A stretch of 64,000 nucleotides of DNA from Rhizophagus irregularis (GCF_026210795.1 NC_089442.1:4368501-4432500); one strand, 5' to 3'. Counted from the stretch's first letter, positions 35,570 through 47,146 are shown. Numbers and translations: made by a program. Notes: a model not told the origin generated them from the sequence alone.

Positions 35570-35960
35570 CTTTATGATGTGTGGACATTACATCGAGAAA
35601 TATTTATTCATGAAACAGGTGAATAGAATGTGGTTCACTGGTTCCTATATTATATAACATTGTTACTATGTTAAGATGTACTAACTACTGAATATATTTA
35701 ATTAATAATATTTCATGTCTTTATAGTAAGATTCGTTCACAATAATTTTTGGTATATTCAGAAATATTCCTTATAAAAAAATCAGATATAAAGTTTATTT
35801 TCACACACTTTCCATCGTTAAATGTTATATGGAATACTGTATATTAATCTAGCTGATGTTTTTCATATATCAAAATCCGAACCATGCTTAAGATTCTCTA
35901 TATCATGCTATTTGATATCAAAATAAAAATTCGCTATGAAAGGGTCGACTGTACATTTGA
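35570..35960. repeat. segmental-duplication leader, copy at unit 3
   Basis: Counterpart of 16040-16400 with more divergence (ACTTTATGATGTGTGGACAT, TTCATGTCTTTATAGTAAG, CATTTGATGATTAGT). It precedes the F-box relic at 36.02 kb. Confidence 0.65.
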
Positions 35961-36021
35961 TGATTAGTTAGTTATTTCTTAAACAACCAAAAAAAATCCG
36001 GATAAGTTTTATAATAATATC

Positions 36022-36285
36022 GATTCAAAACATTTATTTATAGATTATCAAAATTATTTTTATGATATATGACATAAAATCCTTTAAATACCAATTTAAT
36101 CTGTTTTCTTAACATATTATTAATTGAATTATTTGAATAAAAATATTGTGGTGAAGTGCTATCGCTTATTAAAATGTTTTATTAAGGCTCGACAAAGTTT
36201 TTGTATATCGGATTTTCAAAAAAAAATATTGGATAATGTTTTCCCATAATTTGGTATTTAAATTCTTCCTATTCTTTCTATTCCC
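36022..36285 (-). pseudogene. F-box gene fragment, decayed (unit 3)
   Basis: Matches the intact F-box gene around 10040-10315: ATTCAAAACATTTATTTATAG, CATAAAATCCTTTAAAT, AATAAAAATATTGTGG, GCTCGACAAAGTTTTTGTAT. Indels destroy the frame, and the 5' end of the gene is absent. Confidence 0.8.
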
Positions 36286-36567
36286 GGTAAAGATAAAGAA
36301 TACAGTAAAGTTCTTTAAGTTTATGAACATAAATTATCGTGTTAAACTAATCTAAGATTTTGCGCGTCTCTAAAAATTAGCTAATATCCTTATTGATTGT
36401 TATACGGTACTACACATTAAATAATTTTTTTGGGAATAATTTAATTTATATAAATAATATTTTATTTACTGTAAAAAAAATGTTTAATTATTCTTGTAAA
36501 CAAATCCACGAAAGAATAGAATACATTACAATTAAGTAAAAAAGCCCATTCACTAAATTTATTCATA

Positions 36568-37243
36568 CCCTATAAAAAATAAGTGTCCGGAAATTGTCCA
36601 GAATTTGTCCGGAAAATTTGTCTAAATAATTGTCCAGAAAATGTCCAGAAAATGCCAGGTACCATGTCCGGAAATTGTTCCGAAAACACACTCGTTTCCG
36701 GACACTCATTTTGTCCAGAATTTGTCCGGAAATTGACCTGAAATATTTTTTCATAAAATTTGGCACAAAAGATGATCAACAGGTGACCATCATTATAATT
36801 GCTTTTAACCTAAAGTTTTTTATCATAGATATATAGTATTTTTGCCTGCTCAGCAAATTTAATTAGTATGACAAAGAAGGTTATGAATGTCAGTCTTGTG
36901 CTTTTTGCATTTTTTTACAAAATTAATTTATCCTTTTTTGGAAGTAGCGTCCAGAATTTGTCCAGAATTTTTTCATGTCCGGAATTTGTCCAGTTCAAAT
37001 TATCTGAATTTTTACTATGTCCAGAATTTGTCCAGGTTTATCTGTCCGGAATTTGTCCAAAATTTTATACTGGACAAATTCTGGATATATTTTGGACAAA
37101 GTCCGGATATGTCAAAATTTTAGGTATCAAATTTGTAGCAAAGAATAGACATTTTCCGGACAATTTCTGGACATGCCAGATTTATTCTGGACAATTTCCG
37201 GACATTTTCGTAGACATTTTCCGGACATTTATTTTTTATAGGG
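36568..37243. mobile_element. MITE, CCCTATAAAA family, 676 bases, TSD ATA, packed with TCCGGA/TCCAGAA motifs
   Basis: Ends CCCTATAAAAAATAAG and CTTATTTTTTATAGGG form the terminal inverted repeats (the right copy reads ATTTATTTTTTATAGGG). ATA flanks both sides (36565-36567, 37244-37246). The related leader at about 10963 reads TTCATTCATAACATT without it. Within about 160 bases of each end the strand is an iteration of TCCGGAAATTGTCCAGAATTTG-like motifs, in opposite orientation at the two ends. The open frames here are translations of this repeat. There is no transposase, so it is non-autonomous. Confidence 0.85.
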
Positions 37244-37246
37244 ATA

Positions 37247-37707
37247 ACGTTTATACATAAATCAATATTCCTTATTGTCCTTTTCGTATAACTTAAAGAA
37301 CTCCATTTTCAATACCATTCAGGCCATAATTGCAGAAGCACTTGCATTAAATTCAAATGAATTTGTTTTTTTTAATCTTCTTAATTAATTAAATTTAATA
37401 AGTTTCTCGCGGTATTTCATATTACAAAAAGATTTGTGTCTTATTTTTTTTTTGGTATCATGATATCGAATGTAACTCTAATACAAAAAGTTGTTTACTA
37501 GGCGATGCATTGGTTTTCCTTTTATACTTCAGCCACGTAAGAATTTGAGAAACCGGTAGCTATTCATTATATCTATCAAAATAGTAAAATTAAAAAAGAG
37601 TTTTGCATATAAATATCGTTTTTATTATTTATTCTTGCGATTTTTTATTAAAAGATTCTTTTCAATATTTGTTTCTAACAAACTGCTTAAAGAAAAAATG
37701 ATTCTTA
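37247..37707 (+). repeat. channel leader, decayed copy (unit 3)
   Basis: Continues the leader interrupted by the MITE. TCCTTTTCGTATAA, TTTTGGTATCATGATATCG, GAGAAACCGGTAGCTATTCA and TTGTTTCTAACAAACTGCTTAAAG align with 10990-11565 and 17690-18365. Confidence 0.7.
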
Positions 37708-38130
37708 ATGGGTTATGAAATAATTCAAATAGTAGATGAAAAACATGATAAAGGCCCACGCGACCCGCACAATGCGCACGACGGAAACAAGTATCTTTAG
37801 TATCTTTACCTCTAACGATAAATATGTCGTCACCCGTCACATTTAGCGAAGATGATCATTCATTTAAGGATGAATTGTAAAAGATGCTAAACTGATACTA
37901 GAAGTGGTGGAAGTGAAATTACAATAATAATATGCGAGCATGATATCTTTAATATATGTATTAAAACTCAATACTTCATTCACAAAGGTATGGACTAAAT
38001 ATTAAAGATTTTTCTGGACCTATATTATTAAAATTCATTATCGCCCTGGGGCACCAAGAGTCCAAGACCATTGAAAAGGATAACGATAGAGCCTCGTATT
38101 TAGTACAAAAAGCAGAAGTATTATTGATAG
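37708..38130 (+). pseudogene. channel-family gene, frameshifted and internally deleted (unit 3)
   Basis: Starts MGYEIIQIVDEKHD and GPRDPHNAHDGN like the intact copies. A lost base in the GNQVSSVS stretch shifts the frame, and the text continues in other frames through YVVT and LKDE. It then jumps to sequence matching about 13080-13190 (YEYDIHNK region) and then to the exon-3 motif NxLSPWAP and NDRASYLVQKAEV. Most of the propeller and pore are missing. No long frame survives. Confidence 0.85.
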
Positions 38131-38289
38131 CTTGTGGTAAATTTATCAGACGAGGACTAATGTTTATGACAAATTTGTTATCAATTTTTATCAATAATTT
38201 TTGATACCACAGAGTAAACTGATATTCCAATAACTCCGTGATTTGAAGCAGAAATAGTACCATTCACAATAAATATTATAAAATTCATT

Positions 38290-38520
38290 AAAGCAAGCAA
38301 TATGTAAAATCAATAATTTCACGTTTGAATTCACTAATAAGCTTGAAAGACTTAGAATCACATTAGATTCTCTAATATCATGATTAACAACATTTATTGT
38401 AAACCGAATGTCCAAATTATCTGATACTGAAAGATAGTTTATTTGAATCATATCAAAGGATAGAATTTCATACGACGTTTACTTTACAACTGAACCAAGA
38501 TGACGTAATCTTTATCATTA
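38290..38520. repeat. segmental repeat shared with 23.8-24.0 kb
   Basis: See the 23800-24010 copy. Shared blocks are ACATTTATTGTAAACC, TATTTGAATCATATCAAAGG and GAATTTCATACG. It lies downstream of the decayed channel, as in the other place. Confidence 0.65.
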
Positions 38521-38623
38521 AAATTTCATACGGGACAAATGAATAAGAGTTTTATGATCATATAAATTTAAACACGATGTGTGGATATCACATTGAGAAA
38601 TTTATCCATGAGAGCGCGGTCAA

Positions 38624-39128
38624 CAAACTATGTATGGACCCATATAAAAATTTACTATTAAAGATTTTTCTGATTAAACTATTGATTAATTTCATTTTAT
38701 AATAAATTTCTTACTAAATTGATATGTTTTCATACTTCCATAACACCAAATTCTTCCAATTATTTGCATTCAAAATTCTACAAAAGTATTCTAAATTGTC
38801 GACTCTTTTATGTGACAGTCAGTTTTTTTCCAAAAAATATCGTTTGTGAATAAACCAACACTTTCGGACGTACCTACATAAGGAAATTTTTTTTTCCTTT
38901 TAGCGTTTTTCAAAAGCGAGATTGTTACATTATTCTTCAAGTTATTGGGTATTTATTTAAATTTTATATTTTCTGAATGTTAGTAATTAAAGTTATCGAA
39001 GTTTTAAGATTTCAGATTTTTTAACAGATAATAACACTAATTTCATGAAAGTTGTATTATTGTATGTTGTATGAAAAAACCTTTAATAGTAAATTTTTAT
39101 ATGGGTCATATACAGTATATATAGTTTG
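38624..39128. mobile_element. inverted-repeat element (MITE-like)
   Basis: Left arm ACCCATATAAAAATTTACTATTAAAG (from about 38638) is mirrored at 39076-39107. Outer ends CAAACTAT and ATAGTTTG extend the inverted repeat. I found no convincing target-site duplication, so the exact limits are uncertain. The interior is AT-rich with no frame. Confidence 0.6.
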
Positions 39129-39134
39129 TAATTT

Positions 39135-39860
39135 AATCTGTTTTCTTAATATATCTTTAAATTAATTTTTATAAAAATATTGTGATGATGTAGTACTCAA
39201 ACATATTCATTTTATTATGGGCTTGACAAAATTTTTTGTGTATTGAATTTTTTAAAAATATTGGATAATTAAGTAATGTTTTTCATAATTTGGTAACTTA
39301 ATTTGATAATTTCTCCTGTTCTAAATCTTTTTTTGATTTCTTTGGGTAAACATGATATGTAAGTTCTTATGATTTTATGTGTTGACGTTTCTTTACTCTA
39401 TAATAATGGAATTGTATAGATGCGATCCAAAATCCATCCGTCTGGATAATCCGCCTTATATCCAAACCAGATAATGAATAATTTGGATGCATCATCCATC
39501 ACAGATAAATCCATCAGATAATCCGTTAAAAAATATCAAAAAGCAATTTTTTATTTTATAGTTTTAAAAAACTCGAATGCTTAGTCATGTGCCTTTCAAT
39601 GGCGGCCAGGATATATGGATAAATTTGCGATTTCAATCCGGGACAGATCATCTACGGCTATCTGGATTGACATCTCTAATTGTATCGATTAACAATAAAA
39701 TATAAATATAAATATGAAATATGTATGATAAATATAACTGTTTTTTTAATACGACTTTTTTAATACAACTTTTTTTTATATGTTTTTTTTTAAAGAAAAA
39801 AAATTTAGAAAATCACTTGCAGATAAATTTCTTCAATTTATTTTGATACGGTGAAATCAT
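39135..39860 (-). pseudogene. F-box gene fragment, decayed (unit 4), with its upstream spacer
   Basis: 39135-39417 matches the 5' third of the intact F-box gene in reverse (AAAATATTGGATAATTAAG, ACATGATATGTAAGTTCTTA, GATTTTATGTGTTGACG). The match then resumes after the element at 39418-39677 and runs into spacer like 10560-10720 (AACTGTTTTTTTAATA, TTGCAGATAAA). Several stops and deletions. Confidence 0.75.
39418..39677. mobile_element. hAT-like MITE, 260 bases, TSD AATTGTAT
   Basis: Flanked by an exact 8-base duplication AATTGTAT (39410-39417, 39678-39685). The ends AGATGCGATCCA and TGGATTGACATCTCT are imperfect inverted repeats. It splits the F-box relic. The interior has repeated ATCCATC/GGATAATCCG motifs. 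Confidence 0.75.
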
Positions 39861-40042
39861 GTTGCGATTATTCCGTGATTTGTAACCTTGTAATGTCGCG
39901 CATCGATCACAAATCACTTATTTTTTGAAAAAATACTACTTATGCCAGTGAAGCATTAAGGCACAGTCCTGACAATCATGCTTCTCCATCTAAGAGATAT
40001 ATTAGGAAAACAGTAACCGTTGTTAAGTCCGGAGCAAATGAG

Positions 40043-41158
40043 AACTTACCTAGCGTCACCTAGAAAAAATGGTAGCCGGATAGGTTTGCTGGCTACACGT
40101 GATTCGGAAACTGATTTCCGGTTACATTAATTGATTATAAATCAATTTTTACCTTTTTACCTTTTCATCAATATCTTTCTGTAATAATACTTACTTCGGA
40201 AGGTGATGGCTATTCATGGGTTTATCGGAATAAAAATCAAAAAAAAGACTCTCTTCATATATTATATTATTGCAATTGTCGAATTGAACTTGGAAAACGG
40301 CAAGTAAAGCATCCTATATTAGATAAACAAAGAGACACATCTACCTATTTATAACGGTACCATTGTGAAGGAACAATAAATATAGAAATCTTATCAAAAC
40401 TGGACTTAATCAAAGTTTAAAAATATTCTCATAAAATGTTACATCCACGACCAAGGCATGTTAATACTATGTATAAATTTCATATACAGATGCATTTTTA
40501 ATCTTTACTAATGTCAAAATAATTTTTTTAGGCTAAAGAATTGTTAAAAGAATCATATAACAAACCAAAACGACATCTATGGTTAAAAAATGTTTGCAAA
40601 ATTTCAGATTGTTGAAAAAGGTGAATAATTAAAAAACGTGGCAAAATCGTTAATAAAACGACAATTTTATGGCAAAAATACCCTTGTCTACGCCTCCTTT
40701 ACTTCGCCTTTCATTGGTAATATTGGTAATAATATGAAACAATGTAATCATGAAATAATTTGAAATACGTGTTACTATAGAAAAAGTTTCTTATTATAAA
40801 CACTTGAGGAAGAGGAGAGAAATTTCTGATCAAACAAAATAACAAACAACAAATTAAATAGATATTAAAGCACTAGAAAACTGTTGAACAATGCCAAAAA
40901 CATGGAAAAACTTTAACAAAATTACAATGTATTGGGAATAAATAAAATAAATAATATCATAGCAATAAATAAAATTTCAGCAATTTTCTTAAAATACTTA
41001 AATATTTACTATATTAATTTATTCAGTTATTTATCGAAGTTTTTTTTACTACGTTATAATAAAAATTAACAAGCTAACCCAGAAATCAGTTTCCGAATCA
41101 CGTGTAACCCGGAAAACCTATCCGGCTACCATTTTTTCTAGGCGACGCTAGGGTGGTT
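40043..41158. mobile_element. Mutator-like element (MULE), decayed, TSD AGCAAATGAG
   Basis: Exact 10-base duplication AGCAAATGAG flanks it (40033-40042, 41159-41168). About 90-base terminal inverted repeats share CCTAGCGTC, AAAAAATGGTAGCCGGATAGG and ACACGTGATTCGGAAACTGA. The plus strand at about 40190-40480 still encodes a zinc-finger-like MULE N-terminus (EGDGYSWVYRNKN; YYCNCRIELGKR; VKHPILDKQRDTSTY; HCEGTIN; HPRPRH) with stops. The DDE core is missing. Long TIRs, 9-11-base TSD and this domain are the family hallmarks. Confidence 0.8.
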
Positions 41159-41168
41159 AGCAAATGAG

Positions 41169-42530
41169 CGATAAGACACGTGATCAAATAACACATGATA
41201 AAGTAATGTGTATACCATCTTTACCAAAATCCACCAAGAAGATTCGAAAAACTGGTCATCTAAAATAAAGAAAGAAAAATAACGAACATTAATGATCATT
41301 TTGTTAAAAAATTTTTTTTAAAAAAAAACCCGATAACCACCTCTCAGGATCTGAGGAACCAACCGCCTGAAAAAAATGAAAATAACGAAATGTAAATAAG
41401 AAAGAAGTTGGTTAGTTGTTTGATTATTATTTTATATCATGTAATTGTCATCTTTAATAACCATTTCATTAAAAAAGATGAATTAAAAGCCAAAGAGTCA
41501 AAAAGAACTACAGTATTATAGCAAAGTTTGTTAAAATAATAAAAAAAATAAAACTAATAATATTACTGGTTAGCCATTGAAATTCTATGTACCATCTAAA
41601 AAAAAGTCAACAAACTGTTAAAATCAGTTTGTTAAAAGAAAAAGAAAAAAAAAGTCTAAAAAAGGTGAAGTACGTACCAAAATTCTGTGTATAAGACCTT
41701 TTTTTCATTATTTTTCATTAACATTGCTGGTATCTTTCAGTCTTTTGTTTGAATTTAAACATTATACACCATCTAAAAAAAGGGAATAATTGAAAGTTTT
41801 ATTAGAATAAATAAATTCAAAACCATCTAAAGAAAGAAAAAAAGAACGTTAAAAACCTTTAAGATAAAAAAATTAAGAAAAAAAATGAAACTCTACTGAA
41901 ATGTCACATCTGGAAAGACTAAAGGACAGCTTAAAAAGAAAAAAAATTGAACACTAGGAAATGTTATCTTTCAATGTGAAAGTAAGAGAGAAGGGAAAGG
42001 GAAGAGAAAGGAAAGAGAAGAACAAAGGAAAAGAAAAGAATGTGATGTGACATTTGCTTTTAGAATTTGAACAATCAATCAATCTATCTATATAATGAAC
42101 ATGATACATTTTGCTTTATCAAAAAATCAAGCACGTAACATATGTATTGTATGCATCGACTCACAGGATAAGCAGGCAGACAATAAGACATTTATGAAAC
42201 TAATATGAATAGTATATAGTCCTTTACTTCGCTCTAAACTAACTATAGTCAATATGTGAAAAAGAAGAGAATCATATAATGATTATAATCAGATAAGATC
42301 ATTCTGCATCTTAATGAAAACTGACTTTTAGGGTCAGATTCTTAAGGAACCTGCAAAGATGGAATAAAGGGTTCAGGACAGGTTCCTGATAATTGACATG
42401 TGGCTAAATTTATTTTTTTAAACAATATATATACTATATAATACATATATTTCCTTCAGTTAGAATTAGAATGCATTACTAAATGACAAGCGACATGGAT
42501 TATTAAAAACATTCATCCTGTAAAGGTAAA
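41169..42530. other. purine-rich, gene-free region with scattered CATCTAAA motifs
   Basis: The motif (T)ACCATCTAAAAAAA or ACCATCTAAAGAAAG recurs at about 41592, 41767 and 41822 (compare ACCATCTTTACC at 41214), set in A/G-rich sequence. An inverted pair AGGAACCTG / CAGGTTCCT lies at about 42336-42390. No gene seen. Confidence 0.45.
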
Positions 42531-42537
42531 TAACTGA

Positions 42538-42895
42538 ATATGATGATCAGAATGTTACAGAAAGTAATGCAATTATTATCAAAGAAAATAGAAAGCTTTT
42601 GAAAAAGATTAAAATACTAGAGGATAACAGTTGAATATTCAAAAATAAATTTGCAGTTAGAGCATTAGTAGCAATTTCTGATAAAGTAAATGCACTAGAG
42701 AAAAAAAATTGAGGAATACTGCTTCTATTTTAAATCACTTGAAGATAATGTTGACGAGATCATTGACAGAGATACTGTTGAGTTAATAAATGTTATAGTC
42801 TCTGCTGTTCACAGATTGCAAGTATCAGAAATATCAAAGAGTAAAATTGCAACTTATGTTACCTCTGAATTAATACTAATTTGTTTGATACAGTG
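42538..42895 (+). pseudogene. decayed coiled-coil gene fragment
   Basis: The plus strand encodes EYDDQNVTESNAIIIKENRK and LLKKIKILEDNS, a stop, then FAVRALVAISDKVNALEKKN and a stop. In a new frame it reads SLEDNVDEIIDRDTVELINV, VSAVHRLQVSEISKS and KIATYVTSEL. It is clearly former coding sequence. Family not recognised, but the heptad-like pattern resembles other Rhizophagus coiled-coil genes. Confidence 0.6.
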
Positions 42896-43662
42896 ATCTC
42901 AGAAGATTTCTTTTGCTGAGCCACAGATTGTGTGACAAAAAATAAGTGGATCATCAGTCAGGTCTGTCCATCTGTATGATATAATAATTTTTACAGAAAA
43001 ACTAATATTCTATTTTTTTCCTAAACAAATATAAGAAAAATATGAAAGAAAGTTTACATGCAATACAGGACCTATTTCATAAATAAATATTAATGTCAAA
43101 AGTATATGTTATGAAAAGCTAAGGATTTCACAATTTAAGATCATCAGGTATAAGACTAATTATATATCTTTCTGTAAATCTCTATATGAAAAGATACAAA
43201 AATTTTATTTACATGTATTTTCATAAAGTTCTTAACATCAGACGACCAATACTAATTACATTTTATACCTTTTTAACTTTTCCCAGCAAAATATAAAGCA
43301 TGTAAGAGTATGTGAAAATTCAGCCAACTTTTTTACAAAAATTTATGTCAGAAGTTAGGTATATATAGGAACAAAAATTTCTCACTATAGACTTATTATT
43401 AATAAATAACAAGAAGTAAGATATTTACTACTGATAATAGCAACATTATAAGTCTTAACTTTTGTTTCTATAATAGTCAAAATAGCAATGTAATTTTTGT
43501 AATCAAAGTTTTCAAAAATGACTTTATTTCTGTTATTACAGATAGAATTAAAAGCATATTAGTACCTCATCTTCCAGTTCATTCTCATAACTTTTGTTTT
43601 TAATAAATTTATCCGATCAATATAAAAAGAAGATATATATAACTAGAGAATATGGTTTCTGT
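42896..43662. other. AT-rich with a small relic
   Basis: 43230-43345 on the minus strand (AAGTTGGCTGAATTTTC ... TTTATATTTTGCTGG) is a diverged copy of the AAGTTG(A/G)CTGAACTTCC block of the duplicated segments at 28.80 and 31.80 kb, a third copy of that gene family. Nothing else seen. Confidence 0.45.
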
Positions 43663-44673
43663 TAGAGTTTTGAACAGGTTGACCAAATTCAGGTAACCTG
43701 ACAGTTTGACCTGAATTTATCAGATCAGGTTTAGCAATTGCAATTCAGCATCAGTTCAGATTGTAACATCATATAACCTGAATGACCTGTTAACCTGAAA
43801 CTATAATTTTATATAATATAAGTGAATTATGGTATTATAATTCACTTTTTATATTGATTTTATATAATAAAAGTGAGTTGTGATATTGGGATTCACTTTT
43901 TTATATTGATTTTATATAATAAAAGTGAGTTGCGATATTGGGATTCACTTTTTATATTGATTTTATATAATAAAAGTGAGTTGCAATATTAGAATTAAGG
44001 TTGCCTGCCTAAACCTCTCCAAAATTCTATAATTAGTTTCTCCAAAATTTTACTATAGTTTTATTATAGTTTCGGCAAGGTTTTAGCAATTTCAGCATTT
44101 ATAATAAGTTTCGTCAGGTTTCGCTTTTCTCTAGAGTTTCGCTAACTTTTTAATAAGACCTTCATATAGTTTTGACAAAGTTTCACTATTTCAGCATTTC
44201 GCCAACTTGCCAAAATCCCTTAGTTTCTCCAGTAACCTTAATCAGAATTCATTTTTTTATGTTAATTCTATATATAAAATGTGAATTGCAGTATCAGAAT
44301 TCACTTTTTTATATTGATTCTATATATAAAAAGTGAATTGCAATATCAGAATTCACATTGATTTTATATATAAAAAGTAAATTGCAGTATCAAAATTCAC
44401 TTTTTTATATTAATTTTATATATAAAATGTGAATTGCAGTATCAGAATTTACTTTTTTATATTGATTTTATATAAAAAAAGTTAATTATGATTTACCTTT
44501 TTATATGATTTTAATATAAAAAAGTGAATTGCAATATTTTCAAAAAAAAATGGTTTGCACCATTTTTTTTAATATTTTAATAAAAATCCTGAAAATTTTC
44601 AGGTTTCAGTTTAGATCAGGTCAAACAGATAATCTGATATAACCTAACCTGATCTGACCTATTCGAAACTCTA
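43663..44673. mobile_element. hAT-like non-autonomous element, about 1 kb, TSD GTTTCT(G/A)T
   Basis: Inverted ends TAGAGTTTTGAACAGGTT and RC-matching AACCTGATCTGACCTATTCGAAACTCTA. Flanks GTTTCTGT (43655-43662) and GTTTCTAT (44674-44681) match at 7 of 8 bases. The interior is an array of about 60-base units built from GAATTCACTTTTTATATTGA and its inverse. A second element is nested at 43996-44240. No transposase. Confidence 0.75.
43996..44240 (+). mobile_element. TAAGGTTGC-family hAT-like MITE, copy 1 (nested)
   Basis: 245 bases from TAAGGTTGCCTGCC to CAGTAACCTTA. Flanks ATTAGAAT and ATCAGAAT (7 of 8). It belongs to the same family as 47798-48042 and 49449-49692. It lies inside the 43663-44673 element, so it inserted later. 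Confidence 0.85.
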
Positions 44674-45231
44674 GTTTCTATTTATTTTTCTAAGAATCTA
44701 AATAAAAATATAATTCATATTTTTGTTTACTCTTTCCTTTCTCTTGAATAGTAATTTCTACATCATATATTAGCAATATATTAGCAATTTTTATGTACTG
44801 TAAGCCAGTTTCCAGCAACAATTTATTTCATAAATAAAGTATTATTATTTTACTTCATTCAATATATGTTGAGTTACGTGAAATGATGCAATACTTGTGC
44901 AATATAAAAACTTCAGTATTTTTTTTTCTAAACAAAAATAATGTTTATCTTACTTCAGAATGTAATATTATTTTTTTGTTTAAACCTAATAACCATATAA
45001 AAGTACTATATCTGTCTTTAAAACAAATACATTGACTTTTACTCCTACTGTTCTACATTTGTTATAGCAACTAGAAATCAACTTTAGTTACATAAATTAA
45101 ACAATTAGGGCATTCATTTTATTTATTTTTTTTATTGATTATAATAAGCAGAAATACAGTAGCTACTAAAAAAAAAATGTACCATATTTTTTAAAATTTT
45201 AAATAACGTGTTTATTAATTATATGATATCA
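44674..45231. other. AT-rich spacer
   Basis: No gene, repeat or clear element end seen between the two long transposons. Confidence 0.4.
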
Positions 45232-45968
45232 GACAGCGGTCATGTCATGTTTTTTAGAGATATTTTATAATTACTAATAAATAGTAATTTTTATATTTAT
45301 ATTAACATAAATTTTCTTAAGTTATATATTATAAAAACTTTATATATTTTTATTCTTTAAGAACTTTTTTACTTATTTAAACACCTTTTTTTTTTAATAC
45401 AATACCTATATAATATAAAAAATTTATATTGAGCTAACTTTTATAGTTTTAACCTCCAGATGCAACTTATTGGTAAAAGGTAAATATTACTTTTAAATAT
45501 ATAAATATATGTAATTTTTTATGAGGAATCAGTTTACTTAATAAATAAAAAGTAATTTTCTTAATAAAATTTATGGTAAATTTAAATTTACAATTTTAGC
45601 AAAAATTAGCCAATATTAAACTTACAAAATTTATATAAATATTTGCTAATTTTTTTGTATAAATATAATTTTAATTGCAAATTACATGTTTTAATAAAAT
45701 AATATTTTAAATATTAACAAATTTTATAATTTGACTAATTTTTAAAAGTTGTTTATAGTAAAATATTTCAATAATTATTTAATTTTAATAAAATTTAAAG
45801 TACAACCATTTTAATTGATTATAAAACAGTATGTAAAATTTGAGAATATGTTATTTATAGAATTATTGAATAAATATACTGTTACACAAAATGCAGATTA
45901 TTTAATTAATATGTAAAATACTAATTGATATTTTGAAATATTTTATAATAATATATACTAAAATTTTA

Positions 45969-46511
45969 GGGTCTGGTTCACATTACCGACAATCATATTA
46001 CCAACAATCATTTTACCGACACTCACTTTACCGACAGGTACGTTTTACTGACAATCATATTACCGACAATCATATTACCGAAAATCATTTTACCGTCAAA
46101 ATAATAATTATTTTTAAGTTACAAAAAAAGCAAATTATATAAACTAAATTAAGAAAATTATTAAGAACAATTCTAAGTACAATATATTATGAAGCTGAAA
46201 TAAATTTTTTAAAAAATAAAATTAATAAAATTAAATATTAAATTCAAGTTATTTTATTATACAGTATATAAATATTATAGTATTTTACATTTTGTTATAT
46301 ATTAATCAATTTTTTATTTTATATATTATGGTAAATTCTTTTATATTAAATATGTATTTTAATTTTCATAACTGAAGTGGGTAGTGAAATAGTAATAAAT
46401 ACTGTAAGTGTTGATGGTAAAATTGGTGTCAGTAAAATGAGTGTCGGTAAAGTGTACCTGTCGGTAAAATGATTGTTAGTAATATAATTGTCGGTAATGT
46501 GAACAGGTCCC
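45969..46511. mobile_element. Mutator-like MITE with ATTACCGACAATCAT motif arrays, TSD AAAATTTTA
   Basis: 543 bases from GGGTCTGGTTCACATTACCGAC to GTCGGTAATGTGAACAGGTCCC. An exact 9-base AAAATTTTA lies on both sides (45960-45968, 46512-46520). Both terminal arms are arrays of about 15-base units such as TTACCGACAATCAT, in opposite orientation. It sits in the spacer of the fold-back element. The 69-codon frame here only translates the repeat. Confidence 0.85.
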
Positions 46512-46956
46512 AAAATTTTACAGGCTATTTTATATCCTTTAAAAGTAATTATATATTAAAATTAAATAATTATTGAAATACTTTTACTATTAACAACTTT
46601 TAAAAATTAGTCAAACTATAAAATTTGTTAAATATTGTAGATATTTAAAATATTATTTTATTATAGTAACATATAATTTGCAATTAAAATTGTATTTATA
46701 CAAAAAAAATTAGCAATTATTTACATACATTTTGTAAGTTTAATATTGGCTAATTTTTGCTAAAATTGTAAATTTAGATTTACCATAAATTTTATTAAGA
46801 AACTTGCTTTTTATTTATTAAGTAAACTGATTCCTTATAGAAAAATACATATATTTATACATTTAAAAGTAATACTTACCTTTTACCAATAAATTGCATC
46901 TGGAGGTTGAAACTATAAAAGCTAACTCAACATAAATTTTTTATATAAGTATTATA

Positions 46957-47146
46957 CACACGTCAAATGACCAAAAACAGGCAAAAAAAATGGCTAGAAT
47001 TGCATAAACTATTCGCAAATTTATATAAACTATTTACAAATAGTATAGGTTAATTCGCAAATAGCCAAAAACAGCTAAGAATAGCCAAGAATAGCTACTG
47101 CTTTTTGCACCATTTTTTTTGCTGATTTTTAGCATTTTGACTTGTG
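46957..47146. mobile_element. small MITE nested in the fold-back arm, TSD ATA
   Basis: 190 bases. The ends CACACGTCAAATGACC and GCATTTTGACTTGTG are inverted repeats that continue to AAAAAAAATGG. ATA lies on both sides. The other arm of the fold-back lacks it (compare 45375-45420), so the insertion is visible by comparison of arms. Confidence 0.7.

Noticed and set aside
36563-37260. Overlapping frames on both strands with repeated SGQ/PEF residues
   Set aside because: Translations of the TCCGGA/TCCAGAA repeat of a MITE.
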